A stretch of DNA of 46,585 bases from an uncultured Clostridia bacterium (GTDB lineage: Bacteria > Bacillota > Clostridia > Christensenellales > UBA1242), in assembly GCA_944349415.1 (NCBI GenBank), contig CALVMX010000006.1, positions 1-46,585 of the forward strand, written 5' to 3'. The notes under the pieces were generated by a model. It did not search any database, was not told the origin of the DNA, and worked only from the letters and a program-made list of their open reading frames with translations. How positions within the stretch are numbered: position 1 is the first letter of the stretch; the number at the start of each line of letters is the position of its first letter. Below are positions 34,484 to 43,147 of this stretch, piece by piece. The position numbers and the translations under genes are program-made.

Positions 34484-35170
34484 ATGGAAGGAATTAACAA
34501 AAACATAGAACAAAAGCTAAAAAATGTTTGTGATTTTTATGCTTTAACACAGCGCTTAAAAAATCTTATAAGAACAGGTTGGAAACGTTGGAACGTTGAA
34601 AGTGATAGACTTGAAAGTGTGGCGGAACATGTATATGGAACGCAGATGCTGGCTTTTTCTGTTAATAGCGAATTTAATTTGGGTGTTGATATTGAAAAAG
34701 TCATTTTGATGCTTGCTTTTCACGAATTAGGCGAAGTTGTTATAGGTGATATTGCATTTATTGATGGAGTTTCAAAAGAAGAGAAACATAAAAAAGAATA
34801 CGAGGCAGTTCTAAAAATTTTAGAGCCTTTAGATGACAAAGAAAGAATTATTAATCTATTTAATGAGTTTGAAGAAAGAAAAACAAAAGAAGCTCAATTT
34901 GCTTATCTTATTGATAAACTTGAATGTGATTTACAATGTAAATATTATGAAGAAAGAGGAAATATTTCTTTATCGAAAAAGCAAGCAGGTGTATCTGAAG
35001 AAATACGCAAGGAAAGAATGAAAAAAGGAGATAATTCATTTGCTGAGATGTGGATAGGGTATGAACGCGAAAAGAATGTTTATGGTTCATCAATTTTTGC
35101 AAAAACAATAACAGATTATATCTTGTCAAATCCTATTTTTAAAAAAAAGGCTAATGATAAAAATTTGTAA
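34484..35170 (+). CDS. HD-domain protein, HDDC2/YfbR-like 5'-deoxynucleotidase
   Basis: 228 residues. The sequence follows the HDDC2/YfbR pattern: LKNLIRTGWKRWNV, then ESVAEHVYGTQMLA (H49), FHELGEVVIGDI (H80, E81, E84, D89), GVSKEEKHKKEYEAV, and AYLIDKLECDLQC (about D145). Relatives are metal-dependent nucleotidases acting on deoxynucleoside monophosphates. The metal pair is His-Glu rather than His-Asp here. GGAG (34471-34474) and the promoter at 34435 support the start. A terminator is at 35223-35264. Confidence 0.82.
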   Translation: MEGINKNIEQKLKNVCDFYALTQRLKNLIRTGWKRWNVESDRLESVAEHVYGTQMLAFSVNSEFNLGVDIEKVILMLAFHELGEVVIGDIAFIDGVSKEEKHKKEYEAVLKILEPLDDKERIINLFNEFEERKTKEAQFAYLIDKLECDLQCKYYEERGNISLSKKQAGVSEEIRKERMKKGDNSFAEMWIGYEREKNVYGSSIFAKTITDYILSNPIFKKKANDKNL

Positions 35171-35222
35171 TAATGTAACGAAAAAAAAGATGTATCCAAA
35201 CTTGAATAAATATAGATAAAAT

Positions 35223-35264
35223 AAATGCATACTACACTATATTTTGTGTAATATGCATTTTTTT
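35223..35264 (+). terminator. Terminator of the HD-domain gene
   Basis: AAATGCATA..TACAC pairs with GTGTA..TATGCATTT and is followed by seven T. The stem has one internal mismatch. Confidence 0.75.
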
Positions 35265-35294
35265 CGCATTAGATTAAGTTTAAATCATTATTTT

Positions 35295-36227
<933 letters not shown>

Positions 36228-36282
36228 TTTTTATGCCTCCTTGGCACATTATCATAATATTAAAATTTAACTAAAATGACAC

Positions 36283-36309
36283 AAAAAAACTAGACAAAAT
36301 AGTCTAGCT
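36283..36309 (-). terminator. Terminator of the lipoprotein gene
   Basis: Read leftward, CTAGAC pairs with GTCTAG around TATTTT, followed by seven T. It separates the lipoprotein gene from the collagen-like gene, both transcribed leftward. Confidence 0.85.
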
Positions 36310-36320
36310 TTAAATTAAAT

Positions 36321-37160
36321 CTAAACAATAGTTGTCTCTTGATAGGAGAGAGGAGTAAAATTCAGTATTAATGTTACATCTTGCACTATTTCCTCTTCGC
36401 CTTCTTGAGTTGTTATTTGGAATGTGTATTGAACATCAAACGAATTATCTTGATTAAATATTAAATTTACATCATCAGTTGAACTATCTTGACCAAGGGT
36501 GACAGTTAAAGTCCTTATCTGTGACTGACCGCTTCCTTGTGTAAGGCTGAAACGGATGTAATAACTTGACGTATAAGACAAATTCATAACTTCATTAGAT
36601 GGTGTTACATAAGTTGTTACTTTATCTCTAAAATCTCCTTCAATAAGAGCCAATTCTCTAAAAGAGGTTATTGTTTCACCTATCATAACATTTAAAGAAC
36701 CGCCACTTATCAAGGTTTCTGTAGTTTCTTCTGGAAGTGGTTCTGCGCTGTTTATGTCAGTAGTAAATTTGTAAGAGGAGAGGGTATAGTATTGTTGTGA
36801 ATCGTCTTCAAACACCGCTGTGTATCTATCTGCCGTAGCATCTGATGCGATAAACGTCAATGTGCTATTTAATCCGTCTTCGGAAGTTGCTATGGTGTAT
36901 GTAGAATTATTTGAGATAATCGTTTTGTTCTGATAGACCCATGTAATAAATCTATTACCATTGAGGCCATTTGCTGTCAAAGTGACAGTTTCACCTTCAG
37001 TATATGTTCCATATCCATAAACAGTTCCATTTTTGTTTTCGTTGACATACACGTCAATTCTGAACGTTGAAAGTTCTTCACAGCCAAAAAGGAGAAGCAT
37101 TGGAACTAATAAAATCAATAATAACAAAAATAAATTTTTAGTTCTCGTTTTTGTTTTCAT
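36321..37160 (-). CDS. Lipoprotein with InlB-type B-repeat-like domain
   Basis: 279 residues. The N-terminus is a lipoprotein signal: Lys/Arg-rich start, hydrophobic stretch (residues 9-25) and the lipobox LLFGC with the lipidated Cys at about 27. Residues ~35-75 read NKNGTVYGYGTYTEGETVTLTA....RFITW, the pattern of bacterial B-repeats of surface proteins. The rest is beta-rich and Thr/Ser/Glu-rich, without catalytic motifs. It is anchored to the outer face of the membrane. Function unknown. Confidence 0.85.
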   Translation of the reverse strand: MKTKTRTKNLFLLLLILLVPMLLLFGCEELSTFRIDVYVNENKNGTVYGYGTYTEGETVTLTANGLNGNRFITWVYQNKTIISNNSTYTIATSEDGLNSTLTFIASDATADRYTAVFEDDSQQYYTLSSYKFTTDINSAEPLPEETTETLISGGSLNVMIGETITSFRELALIEGDFRDKVTTYVTPSNEVMNLSYTSSYYIRFSLTQGSGQSQIRTLTVTLGQDSSTDDVNLIFNQDNSFDVQYTFQITTQEGEEEIVQDVTLILNFTPLSYQETTIV

Positions 37161-37315
37161 AAATACTCCTTTTAAATTTCAGCCTTAAATATATATTTAT
37201 AATACCTTAATTTTTCATTTAAAGTCAAATAATTAAAAAGAAATGTTAAAATTCGCTAGAATTTTTATGAGTATTTTTGAACTCCTTGCATAAAATAGTT
37301 TGGAAAGGAGTTTTT

Positions 37316-38068
37316 ATGTGGGAGTTTTGCCTCGCAACTAGACGCATAAATGTTGCTAAATTTATCTATCAGACTTTAAAAGCAGAAACGAAAGGCTATG
37401 AAACCGTTTTAACATGTTTTGAGCAGTTTGATAATTTTCTTATCATGCTCGCATGTCCTTCTATCGAAAAAACGAGACTTTTACGCGTTTTAGAAAGATG
37501 CATTATAAAAGTAATTTGTAATTTTTATAAAGAAGAATATTTAAATAAAAATTTACACCTTCCTATGCATGAAAAAATAAGCTTAACAGCTTTTAAAAAG
37601 GCTTTAATCAACTTTGATAAGGAAACGGACTTTTATATTATAAGTAAAAATCTAAAGCTTGATAAAACGCTCTATCTTGATGCTTTTTATGATTTTCGCT
37701 TGTCAGGCCTTCGCGACAAATGGAATGAACTTGTTATGCTTGCAAACGATAACAGTGAATATTTAATAGGAGATGAGGCATTTTTTGATTTACTCAAATT
37801 TTTAATTGATAACTTAGAAATTTGCGAAAATGAAATTTCAGTTTTTGAAAAAGAAAATGGATATACTATTAAACTTCCAGATAAAAGTGATATGTTTTGT
37901 GAAAGCTTGTCTAAGGAGGGGCTTGTTTCCACCTTAATTGAACTATCGCCAAAGAAAATTAACTTATATTGTGATAGAGATGACTCAACTGTCAACTTCT
38001 TATCTAAAATATTTGAGAAAAGAATAAATGTGAATTATATGCGAAGTATGGAAAACTTTAAGATTTAA
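37316..38068 (+). CDS. ytxC: YtxC-like sporulation protein
   Basis: 250 residues, soluble. The C-terminal part (LSKEGLVSTLIELSPKKINLYCDRDDSTVNFLSKIFEKRINV) matches the end of YtxC proteins, whose function in sporulation is not well defined. In B. subtilis ytxC lies directly upstream of thrS; here the thrS T-box begins ~530 nt downstream, with one small leftward gene between. AAAGGAG (37304-37310) selects ATG 37316; the upstream TTG at 37277 is not supported. Confidence 0.7.
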   Translation: MWEFCLATRRINVAKFIYQTLKAETKGYETVLTCFEQFDNFLIMLACPSIEKTRLLRVLERCIIKVICNFYKEEYLNKNLHLPMHEKISLTAFKKALINFDKETDFYIISKNLKLDKTLYLDAFYDFRLSGLRDKWNELVMLANDNSEYLIGDEAFFDLLKFLIDNLEICENEISVFEKENGYTIKLPDKSDMFCESLSKEGLVSTLIELSPKKINLYCDRDDSTVNFLSKIFEKRINVNYMRSMENFKI

Positions 38069-38081
38069 ATTTTAAAATAAT

Positions 38082-38110
38082 AAGAAAAAATAAAGCAAGA
38101 TGCTTTATTT
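38082..38110. terminator. Terminator between ytxC and the small leftward gene
   Basis: AAATAAAGCA (38088-38097) pairs with TGCTTTATTT (38101-38110) around AGA. Read leftward it runs into six T (strong); rightward the T tract is weaker. It overlaps the stop codon of the leftward gene. Confidence 0.7.
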
Positions 38111-38348
38111 ACATTTCTCGACTATAGGAATTTGTTTTTGCTGAATTTTGGATGTTTTTATCTTCTACAAAATTGCTCAAAAAACTTGCAAAACTTTTGT
38201 TGCCAATATTATTTAAGTATGATATTACTTCTGGATTTTGGTTGACAATAAAATTTAAAAGACCAGTTTGTCTTTGTGTTGCAAGAATTCCTAAAGCATA
38301 AACAGTGCCATCTAAATCTTTATTTCTCATAATTTTTCTGTTTTCCAT
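38109..38348 (-). CDS. Small hypothetical protein (79 aa)
   Basis: A 79-residue, soluble, Asn-rich protein starting MENRKIMRNKDLDG. It has no recognised motif. A perfect AGGAGGT lies at the right spacing on the minus strand, which is good evidence for translation. No partner gene is apparent. Confidence 0.65.
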   Translation of the reverse strand: MENRKIMRNKDLDGTVYALGILATQRQTGLLNFIVNQNPEVISYLNNIGNKSFASFLSNFVEDKNIQNSAKTNSYSREM

Positions 38349-38560
38349 ATTTTACCTCCTTATATAAAATTCTTATTTGATAATATATGCTTTTTTTAAG
38401 CGCATTTTGACATTATATCACAAAATTTTAATTTGTCAATAGATTTATTTAAAAAATTTGAAAAATTTTGTAAATTTTTGCGATATTTTGTAATATGAGA
38501 AAAATTCGTCATAAAATTTTATATTTTAAAATAATCTTTTTATTTTTTCTTAAAATTTTC

Positions 38561-38590
38561 TTGACAAATAAAGAAGTTTGGGAGTATAAT
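38561..38590 (+). promoter_or_regulatory. thrS promoter
   Basis: Perfect TTGACA (38561-38566), an 18-nt spacer and TATAAT (38585-38590), directly before the T-box leader. The 210 nt between the preceding gene (38348) and this promoter are AT-rich and show no further element. Confidence 0.85.
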
Positions 38591-38596
38591 AAAAGT

Positions 38597-38797
38597 GCAT
38601 TTAGTAAAAGACAAGTAGGTTCAAAATAGTGTGCACAGAGAAGAGTTGGTTGGTGAAAAACTTTGACATATTTTGAAAGGAAACCACTTTTATGTTTGAA
38701 GATGCCTTTATAAGAGTGGCACGGAAAATTCCGTTGCAATTAAGGTGGGACCGCGGTTATTTAATCGTCCTTAAAAGTTTGTTTTAAGGATTTTTTT
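38597..38797 (+). ncRNA. T-box leader (threonine) with terminator
   Basis: A ~200-nt leader typical of tRNA-sensing T-box riboswitches. The signature AAGGTGGGACCGCGG is at 38742-38756; it contains the TGG bulge that pairs with the uncharged tRNA acceptor end. Upstream is an AGAGAAGAG internal-loop element (about 38636-38644) and, in the specifier region, Thr codons ACC (38683-38685) and ACT (38686-38688). The terminator is TCCTTAAAA (38768-38776) with TTTTAAGGA (38782-38790) and a T run to 38797. Uncharged tRNA-Thr should allow readthrough into thrS. Confidence 0.88.
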
Positions 38798-38856
38798 ATA
38801 TTTTATTTTCCTTAAACAAACCTTTAAAATTTTAGAATTTTAAAAAGGAGAAGATT

Positions 38857-40620
38857 ATGGAAAAAGATAAACAACAAGAACTTGAAAAAGCAAGACACTC
38901 TCTTGCTCACATTTTGGCAAAGGCAATTATGAGCCTATATCCAAAAACAAAACTCACCATTGGGCCAGCAATTGATGACGGATTTTATTATGACATTGAC
39001 TTGGACGAAAATCTGACACCAGACCATTTTCCAGCCATTGAAAAGAAAATGAAGGAAATAATCAACAAAGGCGAACCTTTTGTTCGCAAAGTTGTTTCAA
39101 AAGAAGAAGCACTAAAACTTTTTAAAGATAATGAGTATAAAACAGAAATTATCAATGAACTTCCAGAAGGCGAAGAAGTATCTATTTATTATACGGGAGA
39201 TGATTTCTTTGACCTTTGCCGTGGACCACATGTTGAAAGTTCAAAAAACCTTCAAAACTATGCATATAAAATCCACGCAGTTAATGGTGCATATTGGAGA
39301 GGAAATGAGAAAAACAAGATGCTTCAACGTGTTTATGCTTATGCATATCCAGATAAAAAACAACTTAATGAACATATACAAATGATAGAAGAAGCTAAGA
39401 AGCGTGACCATAACAAACTTGGTAGAGAATTAGGATTTTTCACAACCGTTGACTATATCGGTCAAGGGCTTCCTATTCTTCTTCCTAAAGGTGCTCGTGT
39501 GATACAAATTTTACAAAGATTTGTTGAAGATGAAGAACAAAAAAGGGGTTGGCTTTTAACTAAAACTCCTTTTATGGCAAAAAGTGATTTATATAAAATT
39601 TCAGGACATTGGGATCACTATAAAGACGGAATGTTTGTTTTAGGTGACGAGAAAAAGGATAAAGAAGTTTATGCTCTTCGTCCTATGACTTGTCCATTCC
39701 AATATCAAGCATATTTAAACAAGGCTCGTTCTTACAAAGATTTGCCATTGAGATATAATGAAACTTCAACACTTTTTAGAAATGAAGCAAGTGGCGAAAT
39801 GCACGGACTTATTCGTGTTAGACAATTTACTATAAGTGAAGGGCATTTAATGTGCACACCAGAACAACTTGAAAGTGAATTTAAAGGTTGTTTGGAACTT
39901 GCAACTTATATGCTTAAGACTTTAGGGCTTTACGAAGATGCATCATATAGATTTTCTCAGTGGGATCCTAATGATAAAGAAAAATATATTGGAACAAAAG
40001 AACAATGGGACGAAGCACAAAGTGCAATGGAAAAAATTTTAAAGGATTTAAATGTTCCTTATGAAATAGGTATTGGAGAAGCCGCTTTCTATGGTCCAAA
40101 ACTTGATATTCAAATAAAAAATGTGTTTGGAAAAGAAGATACTTTAATCACGATTCAAATTGACCAAATGTTAGCTGAAAAATTTGGTATGGTTTATACT
40201 GACAAAGACGGAAACAAAAAGAACCCTTACATTATTCATAGAACTAGCATTGGTTGCTATGAAAGAACTCTTGCATACTTGATTGAAAAATATGCTGGGG
40301 CGTTCCCACTTTGGCTTTCGCCTGAGCAAGTGAGAGTTATGTCGCTTACTGAAAGAAACACTGATTATGTCGATAAAATTGTGGCAAGATTAAAGCAAGA
40401 AGGTTTAAGAGTGGAAGCGGATAATAGAAATGAAAAAATTGGCTATAAAATCCGTGAGGCTTTGAACGAAAAAGTGCCATATCTTATCATTGTTGGTGAT
40501 GAAGAAGAAAAGAACGGAACAATTTCCATTCGTGGACGCGGTTTTGAAAATAAAAGCGGACTTAATTTAGACGATTTCATTGCAAGATTAAAGGATGAAA
40601 TTGAAACAAAGAAAATTTAA
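38857..40620 (+). CDS. thrS: Threonyl-tRNA synthetase lacking the TGS domain
   Basis: Class II synthetase for tRNA-Thr, 587 residues instead of the usual ~640. It starts directly at the N2 editing domain (RHSLAH, H14 and H18; later CRGPHV). The N1/TGS domain of most bacterial ThrRS is missing. The catalytic domain has motif 2 (FRNEASGEMHGLIRVRQF), zinc ligands from the RPMTCPFQY Cys and downstream His residues, and motif 3 IHRTSIGCYERTLAYLIE; then the anticodon-binding domain. AAAAAGGAG fixes the ATG, and no upstream in-frame TGS coding was seen. The T-box regulates it; the terminator is at 40708. Confidence 0.95.
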   Translation: MEKDKQQELEKARHSLAHILAKAIMSLYPKTKLTIGPAIDDGFYYDIDLDENLTPDHFPAIEKKMKEIINKGEPFVRKVVSKEEALKLFKDNEYKTEIINELPEGEEVSIYYTGDDFFDLCRGPHVESSKNLQNYAYKIHAVNGAYWRGNEKNKMLQRVYAYAYPDKKQLNEHIQMIEEAKKRDHNKLGRELGFFTTVDYIGQGLPILLPKGARVIQILQRFVEDEEQKRGWLLTKTPFMAKSDLYKISGHWDHYKDGMFVLGDEKKDKEVYALRPMTCPFQYQAYLNKARSYKDLPLRYNETSTLFRNEASGEMHGLIRVRQFTISEGHLMCTPEQLESEFKGCLELATYMLKTLGLYEDASYRFSQWDPNDKEKYIGTKEQWDEAQSAMEKILKDLNVPYEIGIGEAAFYGPKLDIQIKNVFGKEDTLITIQIDQMLAEKFGMVYTDKDGNKKNPYIIHRTSIGCYERTLAYLIEKYAGAFPLWLSPEQVRVMSLTERNTDYVDKIVARLKQEGLRVEADNRNEKIGYKIREALNEKVPYLIIVGDEEEKNGTISIRGRGFENKSGLNLDDFIARLKDEIETKKI

Positions 40621-40707
40621 TAGGCGATGCCTAATTTTAAGTGTTGAAAATAATTATAATAATTCAATTTTAAATAAAACAAAATATTAAATCAAATAAT
40701 CATTACG

Positions 40708-40738
40708 AAAAGCATTTAAGGAGACTTAAGTGCTTTTT
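40708..40738 (+). terminator. Terminator of thrS
   Basis: AAAGCATTTAAG pairs with CTTAAGTGCTTT around GAGA with one G-T pair and ends in T residues. Confidence 0.8.
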
Positions 40739-40831
40739 ATTTATAAAACCATACTATTTTGTGTTGTAAAAAAAATAGATTTTATGTGTTTATATTATTG
40801 TTTATTAAACTAATTCCGCTTAAATTAGGTA

Positions 40832-40860
40832 TTGACATCTTTAGTCTTATGTGGTATAGT
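40832..40860 (+). promoter_or_regulatory. Extended -10 promoter of the 247-aa gene
   Basis: TTGACA (40832-40837), a 17-nt spacer and TATAGT (40855-40860) preceded by TGG. Confidence 0.75.
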
Positions 40861-40883
40861 TTAAGTGTTAAAAGGAAAATGAT

Positions 40884-41627
40884 ATGAAAGCTTATAAAAA
40901 TGTTGAATGGTATGACGAAAACGGACTAAAAGAAGTTTTAAGTCCAAATGAAAATGGCTATATGTGGCATAAATCAATTGATGCGTTTAAAAATAAAAGG
41001 GAACTCACTTTTGAAGATGTTTTAGAATATGGAATTGTTAAGTTTTTGTGCCAAATTGATAAAGATTCAATAAAAGGTTTTATAGAAGATTATTCTATAT
41101 TTATCAATTTTAAAATGGAAGATTTGAATGAAATTCCAGCAAGTTATAGACCAACTTTTGTGAATATTTATCAAAAAAATTTTACAAAAGATTTTTATCA
41201 AAAATATAGTTATAAAAGGTTTGGAATTAAGGAACTTAAGTCTTTAGACTGCAGTTTGTTTGATGAAAATTGTGAATTTTTAAATGTTATCAAAGAAAAA
41301 TTCATTTTAGACTTGGAACAATATTATCATGAACGCGAGAAAAATTTATCTCAACTTAATATTTCTGAAGAAGAATTATATCAGTCAAAAAATAACCAAA
41401 TTATTGAGGCAATAAAAACAGTTGAAGACAAAAGAGAAGAATATACATATCAGTTAAATTTAGAGAAAAGAATGGCGTTATCAGAAAAAATGGGTGCTAT
41501 TTATCATGATTCAACTAAAGAAAATGCCGATAGAATGGAAGAAGTTTTGAGAAAATATCATCATCAAGGTTTTAGTTTTGGCGAGGCTGGACGCGAAGCA
41601 AAATTCAGGAATGGAAGAGATTTGTAA
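40884..41627 (+). CDS. Hypothetical protein (247 aa)
   Basis: Not recognised. Soluble, without signal or membrane helices. The first ~130 residues are mixed alpha/beta and rich in aromatic residues. About residues 140-225 are Glu/Lys/Gln-rich and probably long helices. The end (GEAGREAKFRNGRDL) is basic. AAAGGAAA precedes the ATG and a strong promoter is upstream, so it is likely a real gene. It is a single transcription unit. Confidence 0.7.
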   Translation: MKAYKNVEWYDENGLKEVLSPNENGYMWHKSIDAFKNKRELTFEDVLEYGIVKFLCQIDKDSIKGFIEDYSIFINFKMEDLNEIPASYRPTFVNIYQKNFTKDFYQKYSYKRFGIKELKSLDCSLFDENCEFLNVIKEKFILDLEQYYHEREKNLSQLNISEEELYQSKNNQIIEAIKTVEDKREEYTYQLNLEKRMALSEKMGAIYHDSTKENADRMEEVLRKYHHQGFSFGEAGREAKFRNGRDL

Positions 41628-41684
41628 AAACATAAATAAGTTATATTTTAAAACTTAAATCATGCATTATAAATTCGAAGAATT

Positions 41685-41707
41685 AAACAAAAACAGGCAC
41701 GGCCTGT
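41685..41707 (-). terminator. Leftward-oriented hairpin with T tract
   Basis: ACAGGC (41693-41698) pairs with GCCTGT (41702-41707). Read leftward the stem runs into TTTTTG-TTT, but read rightward there is no T run. No leftward gene ends here, so it may stop antisense transcription into the 247-aa gene. Confidence 0.45.
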
Positions 41708-41768
41708 CAAAATTTGTCGACAAGATTAAAAAAATTATAAATTTTTAAAAATTTTAACTTAATTTCGT

Positions 41769-41797
41769 TTGGCGAAAATGAAAAATTATGTTAAGAT
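41769..41797 (+). promoter_or_regulatory. Extended -10 promoter for the small peptide and yajC
   Basis: TTGGCG (41769-41774), a 17-nt spacer and TAAGAT (41792-41797) preceded by TGT. The AGGAGG of the small ORF starts just after the -10, so this leader is also very short. Confidence 0.45.
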
Positions 41798-41810
41798 ATA
41801 GGAGGTTCAA

Positions 41811-41885
41811 ATGTCTATAGGAGAACTTGCAATTCCATTACTTGTCATTTTTATGACATTATTTTTGGGATTTTATATGAAATAA
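41811..41885 (+). CDS. 24-residue single-helix membrane peptide upstream of yajC
   Basis: ATG 41811 to TAA 41885 encodes 24 residues (MSIGELAIPLLVIFMTLFLG... ending in Lys). It is almost entirely one hydrophobic helix. A strong AGGAGG (41800-41805) with good spacing precedes it. It lies 18 nt before yajC and shares its transcript. A function as a membrane small protein or as translational coupler of yajC is open; no known family is recognised. Confidence 0.6.
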   Translation: MSIGELAIPLLVIFMTLFLGFYMK

Positions 41886-41903
41886 AAGGAGATTAAAAAT
41901 TAA

Positions 41904-42419
41904 ATGGAAAGTTTATTACTTGCTACAACCGAGAATATTGTAAACTATATCTTAATTGCCGTTGTTGTTTTGATGCTTATCGCACTTCCAATTATGATGA
42001 ATCAAAAGAATAAACGCGAAACTCAAAAAATTCAAGAACAAACAAATTCTCTTAAGGTGGGCGACAAAATTTTGACTACAAGTGGTGTTTATGGAACAAT
42101 TACTGAAATCAAATTTGATGACACTCAAAAACTTGTTGTTATCGAAACTGGCGGAAAAACAAAAAGCTATATGACTGTTGATGCTTATGCAATTTACACT
42201 GTTTTCAAGAGCGAAGAAGAACTCAAAGCTGAACAACAAGCAAAACTTGAAGCGGATAAAGCTAAAGAACAAGAAAAGAAAGAGAAAAAAGAGCATAAAA
42301 AAGAAGAAAATACTGAAGTAAAAGAAGAAACCGAGGTTAAGGCGGAAGAACCAAAAACCGAAGAAGTTAAAGAAGTTGAGGTTGTAGAAGAAAAATCAAA
42401 TAAAAAGAAGGGAAAATAA
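41904..42419 (+). CDS. yajC: Preprotein translocase accessory subunit YajC
   Basis: 171 residues. One N-terminal membrane helix (about 11-32), then the YajC core: NSLKVGDKILTTSGVYGTITEI (residues ~48-69) and the LVVIETGGKTKSYMTVDAYAIYTV segment. It associates with SecDF and the holotranslocase. From about residue 110 a long Lys/Glu-rich tail is added, making it longer than the usual ~90-110 residues. AAAGGAG supports the start. No secD/secF follows here. Confidence 0.93.
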   Translation: MESLLLATTENIVNYILIAVVVLMLIALPIMMNQKNKRETQKIQEQTNSLKVGDKILTTSGVYGTITEIKFDDTQKLVVIETGGKTKSYMTVDAYAIYTVFKSEEELKAEQQAKLEADKAKEQEKKEKKEHKKEENTEVKEETEVKAEEPKTEEVKEVEVVEEKSNKKKGK

Positions 42420-42463
42420 TCTCTTCTTTTTTCATTGTTAAAGTCGGAGAGGAGTATTGCAAT

Positions 42464-43027
42464 TTGGATGGGAATTGGTATCGAGTAGAGCCTATCAGAT
42501 GGATACTTATCACTGACGCATCTTCCACTCAGTCGGAATATATTTCTACAGACACCATGGCTGTTATGGAAAGTGTGGTTTATGTTGGAAAATATTCTGA
42601 CACAGCATTAAGCTTAGGAAATGGGTATGTAAGTGCAAACTCGGTGAGTGGCTCTGACGTTAACTATTTCTACAATAACTTTTTACTAAATGAAAGGTTG
42701 TATTTAACAGAGTTTACGGCTGAATCTTCGGCATTTTCATCATCAAGTATAACGACATCGGAAACATCTACGAGTTATATTTTCCTATCCTCAAATGAAG
42801 AGATAAATGAGGCAAAGGGGAATTATGAGACTGAGTTCAGTGATTTTGTTAAAGACTATTTAGACATGATAGGACAAAACGATTTGTATTATGTTCGTGA
42901 TTTAGGTTCAAACTTAAATACGGTTTCAAGTCACACAGAAGGAGGGGGCACAGTAAACTCGAAACCAACCGACTTTTTAGGAATGAGATTTACGATACAA
43001 GTATCTGAATATGTTTGCTTAAGTTAA
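42464..43027 (+). pseudogene. Truncated surface-protein fragment (DUF6273-like)
   Basis: The 187-codon frame starting at TTG 42464 opens in the middle of what looks like a conserved unit: GNWYRVEPIRWILI, TDTMAVMESVVYVG, YFYNNFLLNERLYLTEF. This is like the repeat-containing C-terminal unit of large clostridial surface proteins (DUF6273-type; family assignment uncertain). The frame continues upstream for 20 codons with compatible residues but without a start or signal peptide, and overlaps the end of yajC. GGAGAGGAG (42446-42454) could serve TTG 42464, so expression is not excluded. It is most likely a remnant of a larger gene. Confidence 0.5.
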
Positions 43028-43043
43028 AAATACATTTTTAACA

Positions 43044-43076
43044 CAAAATCCATAGATTTTTTCTATGGATTTTAAT
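43044..43076 (+). terminator. Terminator after the surface-protein fragment
   Basis: AAAATCCATAGA (43044-43055) pairs with TCTATGGATTTT (43061-43072) around TTTTT, followed by AATTTT. Confidence 0.7.
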
Positions 43077-43147
43077 TTTCAATAATTTTAATTTATTTAA
43101 TTTCTTTATAATCAATATAAAATGGCAAAACTCAAAAATTTGTTAAT

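Noticed and set aside
33513..35235. GTAGTATGCA (33513) and TGCATACTAC (35226) considered as terminal inverted repeats of a mobile island holding the ART-like and HD genes
   Set aside because: Only 10 bp, both lie inside hairpins near gene ends, no target duplication or transposase; more likely chance or terminator-like structure.
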